Positions 15,609-22,265 of a stretch of DNA of 42,107 nucleotides are shown one piece after another. The notes beneath the pieces were generated by a model that was not told where the DNA came from, searched no databases, and saw only the letters and a list, made by a program, of their open reading frames with translations. This DNA comes from Actinomycetes bacterium. GTDB lineage: Bacteria > Actinomycetota > Acidimicrobiia > Acidimicrobiales > RAAP-2. How positions within the stretch are numbered: the stretch's first letter is position 1; every line of letters begins with the position of its first letter. The stretch lies in assembly GCA_021791845.1 (NCBI GenBank), contig JAJYVT010000024.1, positions 1-42,107 of the forward strand, written 5' to 3'. The position numbers and the translations under genes were made by a program.

Positions 15609-16532
15609 TCAAGCCACCGCCGCCTGGCGCCCCGGGGTCGCATCGGCGTCGGTCGGTGCGCCGTGGCGCACGAGCCGGTCGATCACCGGCCGGGCACGGA
15701 CCCCTCCCGCCAGCACGGTCAACATCACGGTGCCGGTGACCGGCAGGTAGTACGCCCACGGACCGGTGTGGCCGTAGCCCAAGTAGGTGCAGACGGCTGC
15801 GCAGCCGATCGCCGCCATCAGGCGCCACCCGCTCGACGACGACGCCGCCACGATCAGCGCGACCGCCAGCGCGCCGGCACCGTGTAGTAGGGGGTCATCA
15901 CCGCCTCGAAGACACAGCGGGACGCCAGCAGCACCCCCGCAAGGAACCAAACCTCGCGCTCTGCCGGCCGGCGACGGACGACGTACAGCGCGGCGAGGAC
16001 CGACAGGATCACGAGGACCAGCCGAACGGGGCCCCCGGCGACCACCGGTCCCGCGTGCGCGCTCGCGGCACGGGCCGATCCGAGCCGGCACGCCACCGCG
16101 TCGAAGGGGAGGAGCGCGCTCGCCCCGGCGGCCATGTCCACAGGCCCGAGCAGCAGTAATGCCGACGGGCGGGCCGGCGCCACCGGTAAGGATTCGGTCA
16201 GGTGGAAAGTGCCGGACAGGGCGGCGACGGGCGCCAGGGCGGCCGGCATCGCCGGCATCGCCGGCATCGCCGGCAGGCTGATGTACCCGGTGAGCGGTTG
16301 GAGGTTCGACGCGTACAGGATCCCTTCGCCACCCCACGCGACGAGGTGGGCGTCGCGGACGATGCCTCAGATGTCACCGGGTGTCCGCCCACGACGCCGT
16401 GTGGGGCACGACCGGGTCCCACAGGATAAAGAACACCATGCCGACAGCGACGACGGCGACCGTCGCGAGAACCGGCATCAGTTGCGAACGGTCGATGCGC
16501 CCGCCCTTGCGCTGGACCCCTCTCACGACCAC
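15609..16532 (-). pseudogene. broken polytopic membrane protein gene
   Basis: Three minus-strand reading frames join into one membrane protein. The first (GTG at 16532) holds a helix LATVAVVAVGMVFFILWDPVV and stops at 16374. The sequence then continues in another frame as GDI-stop-GIVRDAHLVAWGG, where the TGA near 16368 stands where Trp would be expected. That frame carries GTFHLTESLPVAP and LVLVILSVLAALYVV, up to TPYYTVPA. A second frameshift near 15886 moves it to a third frame with ALIVAASSSSGWRLMAAIG and AYYLPVTGTVMLTVLAGG. Two frame changes plus a nonsense codon point to real decay rather than a single sequencing error. The intact form was probably a membrane protein of about 300 residues; I do not recognise its function. 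Confidence 0.72.
16245..16271. repeat. three tandem 9-bp repeats GGCATCGCC
   Basis: Three exact copies lie inside the broken membrane-protein gene and encode repeated Pro-Ala-Met on the minus strand. Confidence 0.9.
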
Positions 16533-16549
16533 GTCCGTCCGTGGGTTTG

Positions 16550-16587
16550 ACGCGGCAGGACTCCCCCTAGGGGGAGTCCTGCCGCGT
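16550..16587. terminator. perfect 38-bp palindrome downstream of pilA
   Basis: The two 19-base arms meet with no spacer at a central CTAG and match perfectly. The 5' half is ACGCGGCAGGACTCCCCCT. As RNA it would form a stem of about 17 bp with a tight loop on either strand. It lies 36 bp past the pilA stop, after a smaller CTGCTG-tat-CAGCAG hairpin at 16592-16606. The simplest reading is a strong terminator or 3'-stabilising stem for the abundant pilin mRNA. There is no T-run. A protein-binding or recombination site is an alternative. Confidence 0.6.
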
Positions 16588-16622
16588 ACTTCTGCTGTAT
16601 CAGCAGTTACCGACGGATCTGA

Positions 16623-17255
16623 CTACTTACCTGTGGGTGCTGTGGGCCACTTCGTGCCGTACTCCAGCGTTGTCGCAGCCTTGGTCAACGTCCCGGCATA
16701 CGTGGCAGCCTTACATGTGGGAGTTCCCGTCGCTGCAGCGGCGTACCCGTAGGTCACACCAGCGTTTGAGCCGGTCTCTATGTCGACGGCGAACCAGCAC
16801 ACGTTCGTCTTTGTCATGAGCGCTGCCAACACAAGCTTTGTGCCAGTTGGTGTTGTCGCGCTAGTTCCGTCCGCTGTCACCGAGATTGTGTCCTGCTTGG
16901 TGCTCGTCTTTGTCTTGGCGATGTACTTGAACGCCGGCTCGTCCTTCGTCAATTGAGCAGCGACGTGTGCCGATGTGGCAAAGCCGTCGGCCTGCGCGTA
17001 AATGGCCTTCGCCGACGTCAGCGCATTGGTCAGGTTCGACTGGGTCGACCGGTCGTTCGCGACCGAGGTCACGCCGAGGAAGGTCGGGATCGCGATCGCC
17101 ATCAGGATGCCCATGATGAGCAACACCACCATGAGCTCGATGAGCGTGAACCCGGACTCCTCGGTGGTCTCCCCACCCTCCGCTTGCGCGGCACGGCGCC
17201 GACGTCCGAGTGCCATGGCGGCACGACGGAGCGCGTCGCTCCACGTTGATCCCAT
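16623..17255 (-). CDS. pilA: type IV major pilin PilA
   Basis: The 210-aa prepilin has a long charged leader (35 residues, rich in Arg and Glu) ending in EESG, followed by the mature N terminus FTLIELMVVLLIMGILMAIA. Phe at +1 and Glu at +5 are the class IVa pilin hallmarks: the leader is cut after Gly35 by prepilin peptidase and Phe is N-methylated. The rest is a globular domain with two Cys (NVCWFAVD and TPTCKAAT) that can form the C-terminal disulfide loop, rich in Thr and Ala. AAGGGG about 8 nt before the ATG sets the start; MALGRRRR inside the leader is a weaker alternative. Base composition of the globular part is less GC-rich than its neighbours. It has its own promoter and terminator-like stems, as expected for a highly made pilin. 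Confidence 0.95.
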   Translation of the reverse strand: MGSTWSDALRRAAMALGRRRRAAQAEGGETTEESGFTLIELMVVLLIMGILMAIAIPTFLGVTSVANDRSTQSNLTNALTSAKAIYAQADGFATSAHVAAQLTKDEPAFKYIAKTKTSTKQDTISVTADGTSATTPTGTKLVLAALMTKTNVCWFAVDIETGSNAGVTYGYAAAATGTPTCKAATYAGTLTKAATTLEYGTKWPTAPTGK

Positions 17256-17674
17256 GTTTTCCCCTTCTCGCTCGCACGCCCTCGGGCGTGACGCTCACGA
17301 GTCCCCATCGACCCGTCGCCATAGCATAGCGCGCGCCAGTCGCAATGCAATAGCAAAAGTGACGGGTCAGACGCCGCGCCGCAATGCGGCAAGGATCACC
17401 GCTGCGGCCCGGGGGTTGCAAGCGGCGTCCCTCCTGCGTGAGCGTCCGCCCGTCATTGATCATTGAGGGCGACGGGACGACCGGACAGGGTGGCAAATCG
17501 GGCAACCTGATTCCCCCATGCCGGCTCGTGGCAGAGCCAAGCGCGAACGCCGGCGCCATCAGCGGTACGCTGTGCGAGGATGGGCGTCCAGACAGGATGA
17601 CGGAAGCAGGAGCGTAGTTCCGGGGTGGTCTGGGCGCGGAGATGGGTGACGCCTCCGAGCGTCAGGGGGATGCC
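17256..17674. other. divergent regulatory region between pilA and the PPGF-repeat gene
   Basis: No coding sequence is supported here. The left part holds the pilA promoter and leader. An exact tandem TCATTGA-TCATTGA lies at 17453-17466 and could be a regulator site. A TACGCT at 17566-17571 is a possible -10 for the rightward gene, without a convincing -35. Confidence 0.45.
17323..17350 (-). promoter_or_regulatory. likely pilA promoter
   Basis: On the minus strand TTGCAT (17345-17350) and TATGCT (17323-17328) are separated by 16 bp, in the most AT-rich part of the intergenic region. Transcription would start near 17316, giving a leader of about 60 nt with the pilin Shine-Dalgarno sequence. 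Confidence 0.65.
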
Positions 17675-19639
17675 ATGAGCATGCACGGCTCCTACGACGA
17701 GTACGGGCAGAACGACACCGCCGATCTGGTGCGGTCGGTCGCGCTGTCCTCGGCCAAGTTGTGGGAAGAGGTCTTCGAACGTCTGCGCCGACTCGAAGAC
17801 GCACAGTCCGAGCTTCGGGCGATGCTCGGCCGGATCGAGGCCCAACTGCCCGCAGGACAGCCCACCGCTGCCCTCGCCAGCGGGCAGCCGAACGCACCGA
17901 CGTGGCCAGATCGGGCGATCGCTCCCGGGGAGCAGTCGTCGATCGATCGGGACATGCCGCAGACAGATCTGTTCGTGCCCGGGCCGGTGGAGGAGCCGTT
18001 CGGCACGCCGGGGCATGCCGCCCCGCGGGATGCCTTCGATCTCCTCGTTGGCGCCACTCCCGGGCCGGTGTCGCCAGAGCCCGTCGACGAGGAGCCGGCG
18101 ACGTTCTTCTTCCCGCCCGCGGGCGAAGACCCGGGAGCTGACGAGCCCGCGTCAACCGACGTCGGCACGGGCTGGACACGGTCCGACCTCATCGGGACGC
18201 CGGGGTGGACATCGCCGCACACCGTTCGCTACGACGAGGGGTTCACATCCACGGACGTCGTCGGCCCTCCCACCGAGGAGGTCCGAGCCGTCGACATGAC
18301 GCCGCCCGAGCGCACCAATGCCGAGTACTTCGGTCGTCACGCCGCCGGCCCGCCGCCGGGGTTCGCAGTGGCCAACGGGAGCGCGACAGCACCGGTGGCC
18401 GATGTCGAGCCGACGATGCCGCAGGTCCACGCACCCGAGGCCGACGAGCCGTTCGACACCGGGCTGGACGAGCAGTTGCAGCAGGCGGCCCAAGCCGTCG
18501 AGATGCTGGCCGGCACAGGGGCGGCATCCGATTCGCCGCTCCCTCCGCCGTTCGGCTTTGCCAGCGGCACCGACCTCGGTGCACCAGCCTTCGAGGCCTG
18601 GGACGAGAACGGGCACACCGACGCCATCCCGCTCGTCTTCGCGCCAGGTGACGGCCCGGACCCCGCGTCCGGCGTCGACGTGCCGCCACCGCCGCCGGGT
18701 TTCGCCACCGGGGACGTTCCGCCACCGCCGCCCGGGTTCGCCACGGGCGACGGGGTTCCGGTGCCACCGCCGCCGGGCTTCGAAACGTTCGCCGCCGAGC
18801 CGGCGCCTCCGCCTCCCCCGCCCGGCTTCGCCCCCGGAAGGGACTTGGCGCCGCCGCCACCGCCGCCGCCGGGGTTCGCCTCCGGCGACGAGGTCCCGCC
18901 TCCGCCGCCGGGCTTCGACACCTTCGCCGAAGTGGCGCCTCCGCCTCCGCCGCCGGGCTTCGACACGTTCGCCGAAGTGGCGCCTCCGCCTCCGCCGCCG
19001 GGCTTCGACACGTTCGCCGAAGTGGCGCCGCCTCCTCCGCCACCGGGTTTCGACGCGTTCGCCACCGAGATGGTGCCGCCTCCGCCACCGGGCTTCGACA
19101 CCTTCGGCGAAGTGGCCGCGCCACCGCCGCCACCTGGCTTCGACACCTTCGGCGAAGTCGCGGCGCCGCCTCAGCCTCCCGGGTTCGCCGTCGGAAGCGA
19201 CACGCCCCCACCCCCGCCCGCGGCACCCACGGGGTTCACCAGCGGAGCAGACCTCGCCGGCCTGAGCCAGGTCACAGCGGTGCCGCCACCGCCACCGCCG
19301 GGGTTCGGCGCCAACGGCGCGGGCGTCCCGGCGGCGCCACCACCGCCCCCAGGCTTCAATGCGGCGGCGGCCGGTCCCCCCATGACCGCCGTACCCCCAC
19401 CGTCGCCGGGCCCCTCTCCGGTGAGGAACGGAACACATGGTGGACCCGTTCGCCCCCCGACCGTGAGCGGGTCCATCGCCGACGACATGCGGACGATCAA
19501 CTCCATGACGTCGTCGCCCGGCGGGGCAGCCGCCGGGCGCGGGGAGGACGGCGGCAACGGGAACGGGCCGGAGGACGACGGTCCGCCCCCCCCGATCACC
19601 CCTGACTTCTTCGCTCGGGCCGGACGCCGTCGCCGGTAG
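17675..19639 (+). CDS. proline-rich PPPPPGF-repeat protein, divergent from pilA
   Basis: I do not know a described family for this 654-aa protein. The ATG at 17675 is preceded by CAGGGGG at good spacing; an in-frame ATG 33 bp upstream lacks one. Residues about 10-55 (DLVRSVALSSAKLWEEVFER, then LRRLEDAQSELRAML) form a probable coiled coil. Residues 60-330 are acidic and low complexity. Residues about 336-562 carry about fourteen units of P4-7 followed by GF and an acidic spacer such as DTFAEVA, and an earlier single GPPPGF. The C terminus ends ITPDFFARAGRRRR. No signal peptide or membrane helix is seen, so it is probably cytoplasmic. PilB's linker carries the same P6GF motif, which suggests a shared binding partner. 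Eukaryotic GYF domains bind PPG-hydrophobic sequences; a bacterial GYF-like reader is a testable guess. Confidence 0.82.
   Translation: MSMHGSYDEYGQNDTADLVRSVALSSAKLWEEVFERLRRLEDAQSELRAMLGRIEAQLPAGQPTAALASGQPNAPTWPDRAIAPGEQSSIDRDMPQTDLFVPGPVEEPFGTPGHAAPRDAFDLLVGATPGPVSPEPVDEEPATFFFPPAGEDPGADEPASTDVGTGWTRSDLIGTPGWTSPHTVRYDEGFTSTDVVGPPTEEVRAVDMTPPERTNAEYFGRHAAGPPPGFAVANGSATAPVADVEPTMPQVHAPEADEPFDTGLDEQLQQAAQAVEMLAGTGAASDSPLPPPFGFASGTDLGAPAFEAWDENGHTDAIPLVFAPGDGPDPASGVDVPPPPPGFATGDVPPPPPGFATGDGVPVPPPPGFETFAAEPAPPPPPPGFAPGRDLAPPPPPPPGFASGDEVPPPPPGFDTFAEVAPPPPPPGFDTFAEVAPPPPPPGFDTFAEVAPPPPPPGFDAFATEMVPPPPPGFDTFGEVAAPPPPPGFDTFGEVAAPPQPPGFAVGSDTPPPPPAAPTGFTSGADLAGLSQVTAVPPPPPPGFGANGAGVPAAPPPPPGFNAAAAGPPMTAVPPPSPGPSPVRNGTHGGPVRPPTVSGSIADDMRTINSMTSSPGGAAAGRGEDGGNGNGPEDDGPPPPITPDFFARAGRRRR
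18681..19360 (+). repeat. coding repeats of PPPPPGF type
   Basis: Units of 36 to about 60 bp repeat within the gene. Three successive units with the spacer DTFAEVA are nearly identical at the DNA level (about 18906-19030), and two more share DTFGEVA. This indicates recent in-frame duplication, while the outer units have diverged (for example PPQPPGF and PPPPPAAPTGF). Confidence 0.9.
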
Positions 19640-19654
19640 CCCGGCCCGAGATGA

Positions 19655-19691
19655 CCGCTCGCTCCGGCAAGCGGGGTGCCGGAGCGAGCGG
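19655..19691. terminator. bidirectional terminator hairpin between the PPGF gene and moaC
   Basis: A perfect 15-bp stem (arms CCGCTCGCTCCGGCA and TGCCGGAGCGAGCGG) with a 7-nt loop lies midway between convergent stops at 19639 and 19715. Confidence 0.8.
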
Positions 19692-19714
19692 ATTGGCGGT
19701 GGCGGTGGCGGCGC

Positions 19715-20218
19715 CTACAGGTTCGCCGAGTCGGCCCCGAAGCCGCTTCGACGCCACGGCCCGGACCTGCCGCCCGACTTCTCCCACAGGGCCACGTCGG
19801 AGATCGTCATCGTCCGGTCGGCGGACTTGCACATGTCGTAGACGGTGAGCGCGGCGACCGTGCACGACGTCATGGCCTCCATCTCCACCCCGGTGCGGTC
19901 CATGGCCTCGACCTGGGCTTCGACCTCCACGTAGTCGTCACCGATTGAGAAGTTGACGGCCACGGAGCCGACCAGCACCGGATGGCACATCGGGATCAGC
20001 TCCGCCGTGCGCTTGGCCGCCTGGATCCCGGCGATGCGTGCGGCCGCCAGGACGTCGCCCTTGGTGATGGCGTTGTTGGCAACCTTGGTCGTCGTCTCCG
20101 GCAACATCGACACCCGACAGCGAGCGAGTGCGCGCCGGTGCGTCTGCTCCCTGGGGCTGACGTCCACCATTCGGGCGCTTCCAAGGGGGTCCAAATGGGT
20201 CAGGCTGCGTTCGGACAC
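19715..20218 (-). CDS. moaC: cyclic pyranopterin monophosphate synthase MoaC
   Basis: The 167-aa enzyme converts the MoaA product into cyclic pyranopterin monophosphate in molybdenum cofactor synthesis. Family motifs are all present: ARMVDVSPREQTHRRALA, the KGDVLAAARIAGIQAAKRT helix with catalytic Lys, LIPMCHPVLVG, and GVEMEAMTSCTVAALTVYDM followed by CKSADR. Length is normal. It stands alone, with no other moa gene in the window. The GTG at 20218 is exactly at the start predicted from a TAGACT -10 element, so the mRNA is probably leaderless; the internal ATG of MVDVS is a less likely start because ten family-like residues precede it. Confidence 0.95.
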   Translation of the reverse strand: MSERSLTHLDPLGSARMVDVSPREQTHRRALARCRVSMLPETTTKVANNAITKGDVLAAARIAGIQAAKRTAELIPMCHPVLVGSVAVNFSIGDDYVEVEAQVEAMDRTGVEMEAMTSCTVAALTVYDMCKSADRTMTISDVALWEKSGGRSGPWRRSGFGADSANL

Positions 20219-20224
20219 GTGGGA

Positions 20225-20230
20225 AGTCTA
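20225..20230 (-). promoter_or_regulatory. -10 element TAGACT for leaderless moaC
   Basis: Six bases separate TAGACT from the GTG, putting +1 on the first base of the start codon. Confidence 0.6.
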
Positions 20231-20295
20231 GGGCCACCCGTTGGACCTACGTCGCTGGGAGCCAAGCGGCCGATCCGTCAGCGCGTGCGCTAGGA

Positions 20296-20322
20296 TTGGC
20301 ACTCGAAAGCTGAGAGTGCCAA
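20296..20322 (+). promoter_or_regulatory. CIRCE operator (HrcA site) upstream of fmdB
   Basis: TTGGCACTC-N9-GAGTGCCAA is a perfect inverted repeat with the exact 9-bp CIRCE spacing. It overlaps the end of a TAGGAT -10 candidate (20291-20296), so bound HrcA would cover the transcription start. The downstream gene at 20378 has an AAGGAG ribosome site. hrcA itself lies at 38802-39905. Confidence 0.9.
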
Positions 20323-20377
20323 CAACCGTACGCCGGCCCCGACAGGCCCGCTGCGACCCGGCCAAGGAGACGGAGAG

Positions 20378-20782
20378 ATGCCCACGTACGAGTACGCCTG
20401 CACGTCGTGCGGACACCGCTTCGAGGCACACCAGTCGTTCTCGGACGAGCCCCTCACCGCCTGCCCGGAGTGCGGCGGGACGTTGCGCAAGGTCTTCGGC
20501 TCCGTCGGCATCGTGCTGAAGGGTCCCGGCTTCTACCGCACCGACAGCCGGAACGGCTCCAGCACGTCGCGGCCCTCGAAGGAGGCGGCTTCGAAGGACG
20601 GGTCGGAGAAGGCGGGGTCGAGTGCCGGCACCCCTGAGCCGGGCACCAGCTCGTCGGGCGCCAGCTCGTCGGGCGCCAGCTCGTCGGGCACGTCCTCGGG
20701 CTCCGGCGCCAGCTCGACCAGCTCGTCCGGCTCGTCCACCACCGGGTCGAGCGGCTCGGCCACCAAGACGGCGGCTGGCTGA
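20378..20782 (+). CDS. FmdB-family zinc ribbon protein with Ser/Gly-rich tail
   Basis: Residues 1-45 are the FmdB/CxxC_CXXC_SSSS domain: MPTYEYACTSCGHRFEAHQS, then CPECGG, giving the four zinc-binding Cys. The GPGFYRTDSR segment after it is also conserved in the family. From about residue 60 to 134 the protein is almost only Ser, Gly, Ala and Thr, with short repeats, and has no fold. FmdB was first noted next to formamidase and amidase genes and its molecular role is unknown. AAGGAG about 9 nt before the ATG fixes the start. The gene is alone and preceded by a CIRCE operator, so it should respond to heat shock through HrcA, which is unusual for this family as far as I know. Confidence 0.9.
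   Translation: MPTYEYACTSCGHRFEAHQSFSDEPLTACPECGGTLRKVFGSVGIVLKGPGFYRTDSRNGSSTSRPSKEAASKDGSEKAGSSAGTPEPGTSSSGASSSGASSSGTSSGSGASSTSSSGSSTTGSSGSATKTAAG
20648..20692 (+). repeat. 15-bp tandem repeats in the fmdB tail
   Basis: Three near-identical 15-bp copies built on AGCTCGTCGGGCGCC encode the Ser/Gly pentapeptide units SSSGA. Confidence 0.85.
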
Positions 20783-20785
20783 GCG

Positions 20786-20863
20786 GCTCGCCGGGGAGCA
20801 CGTCTCCCCGCTGGCGAGCGCCTCCCCACCGAGGCGGGTCCCGCCGGCGGGGCGGCGGGACCC
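20786..20863. terminator. paired terminator hairpins between fmdB and tldE
   Basis: The first hairpin (20786-20819) has GCTCGCC-GGGGAG arms facing CTCCCC-GGCGAGC with a 5-nt loop and a small bulge. The second (20836-20863) has GGGTCCCGCC/GGCGGGACCC with an 8-nt loop. They fill the convergent spacer and probably serve one gene each. Confidence 0.75.
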
Positions 20864-20869
20864 GGGTGC

Positions 20870-22231
20870 CTACGCCCCACTGACCTGCATGTCGGCGATG
20901 GCCAGCGTCTGGCCCGCCGCCGTGCCCGGCAGCCAGGCGAGGTCGGCGCCGACGTGGACGACCGACTGGAGCATCCGCTGGAGGGTGGAGGCCACCGTCA
21001 GCTCCCGGACCGGTTCGGCCAGTGCTCCTGTGCGGACCAGCAGGCCCACGGCGCCGACCGAGAAGTCGCCGCTCACCGGGTTGACGCCCGAGTGGACTCC
21101 GGTGACTGACTGGACGTAGAGGCCCTCGCCCACCGAACGGAGGATCGCCTCCTGGTCGAGCGGTCCGGGTGCGAGCGCGACGGCGCGGCAGCCGGCGGCG
21201 GGCGTGGACGAGTAGCCACCCCTGACCCCTGAGCCGGTCGACGTCGTCCCCGCCCGGCGGGCGGACACCGTGTCGTAGACGAACCCGGACAGGACACCGG
21301 CGTCGACGAGTCGGGTGGGACGGCAGGCAAGCCCCTCGCCGTCGTACGCCGCGGCCCGGAAGGCCCGAGGGTCGGTCGGGTCCTCCACCAGGGTCACGCC
21401 GGCGGCGGCCACCTGCTCGCCCACCCGGCCGGCGAAGAAGGACCGGCCCTTCACCACCGCCTCGCCCGAGAGCGCCGCCGACACCACGCCGAGCAGCGTC
21501 GAGACGACCCGGGGGTCGAACACGACGACGGTGCGCTGGGTGCGCGCCCTGCCGGCGCCGAGCATCCGCACGGCTCGCTCGACGGCGGACCGTGCCGCTT
21601 CGCTCGGGTCGAGGGACGAGCCGGCCCGGCCCACGCTGAACCCGCTGCCGGTCTGGGACTCTGCCGAGTGGCCGGCGATGGCCGAGACCGAGAGGAACGC
21701 CGAGGTCCGCCGGGTGGCAGCCCGGATGCCGGTGGTCGACGCCAGCGCCACCTCGCGGTGCCCGTCGGCGTAGTCGGCCGCGTCGACCTGGCGGATGCGG
21801 GGGTCGGCATGGCGCACGGCCCGCTCGAGATCCAGCGCCAGCTGGATCTTCTGGTCGGTCGAGAGCCTGGAGAAGTCGGGGTCCCACAGGTCGATCTCCG
21901 CCGGCGCCGCGCCGTCGGGCTCGGCCAGCGCCACGTCGGGGTCCGGCGTGGCGTAGGCGGCGTTGTCGCGGGCGTCCGCCAGCACCTGGTCGATCACGTC
22001 CCGCTCGAGCGAGCCGGCCCAGGCGAAGCCCACCTGGTTCCCCGCGCCGCCGGGGGCGGGGACGACCACGCGGATGCCGATCCCGGCGGAGCTGGCCGCG
22101 GCGAGCTGCTCGACGCGCCCGTCGTAGGCGCGCACCTCGGTCTCGGTGCCCCGGGCGACGTAGGCCTCGACACCCTCCCCGGGACGGGCCCGGTCGACGA
22201 CCCCTTGGGCGACGTCGAGGAGCTCGGTCAC
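20870..22231 (-). CDS. tldE: TldE/PmbA-family modulator of DNA gyrase homologue
   Basis: This 453-aa protein is the non-catalytic partner of TldD in a heterodimeric metalloprotease that trims peptides, such as microcin B17 precursor and CcdA in E. coli. Family features include GVEAYVARGTETEVRAYDG at the N terminus, SAGIGIRVVV, GFAWAGSLERDVIDQVLADA, and a long C-terminal domain with SGVNPVSGDFSVGAVGLLV and ADMQVSGA near the end. As expected for TldE it lacks the HExxxH motif. The GTG start lies 34 bp after the tldD stop, so the pair is cotranscribed. The native substrate here is unknown. Confidence 0.92.
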   Translation of the reverse strand: MTELLDVAQGVVDRARPGEGVEAYVARGTETEVRAYDGRVEQLAAASSAGIGIRVVVPAPGGAGNQVGFAWAGSLERDVIDQVLADARDNAAYATPDPDVALAEPDGAAPAEIDLWDPDFSRLSTDQKIQLALDLERAVRHADPRIRQVDAADYADGHREVALASTTGIRAATRRTSAFLSVSAIAGHSAESQTGSGFSVGRAGSSLDPSEAARSAVERAVRMLGAGRARTQRTVVVFDPRVVSTLLGVVSAALSGEAVVKGRSFFAGRVGEQVAAAGVTLVEDPTDPRAFRAAAYDGEGLACRPTRLVDAGVLSGFVYDTVSARRAGTTSTGSGVRGGYSSTPAAGCRAVALAPGPLDQEAILRSVGEGLYVQSVTGVHSGVNPVSGDFSVGAVGLLVRTGALAEPVRELTVASTLQRMLQSVVHVGADLAWLPGTAAGQTLAIADMQVSGA

Positions 22232-22265
22232 GGGCGCCGCCCGGCGGCGCCCCGGACGAGCGCCG

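Noticed and set aside
16366..16370. Selenocysteine or programmed recoding at the in-frame TGA of the membrane-protein gene
   Set aside because: Two frameshifts in the same gene make decay the simpler explanation, and no SECIS-like stem follows.
18152..19438. Arg/Gly-rich minus-strand frames opposite the PPGF gene
   Set aside because: They are mirror images of the proline-codon repeats. The plus-strand frame has a ribosome site, a coiled coil and an ordered repeat pattern.
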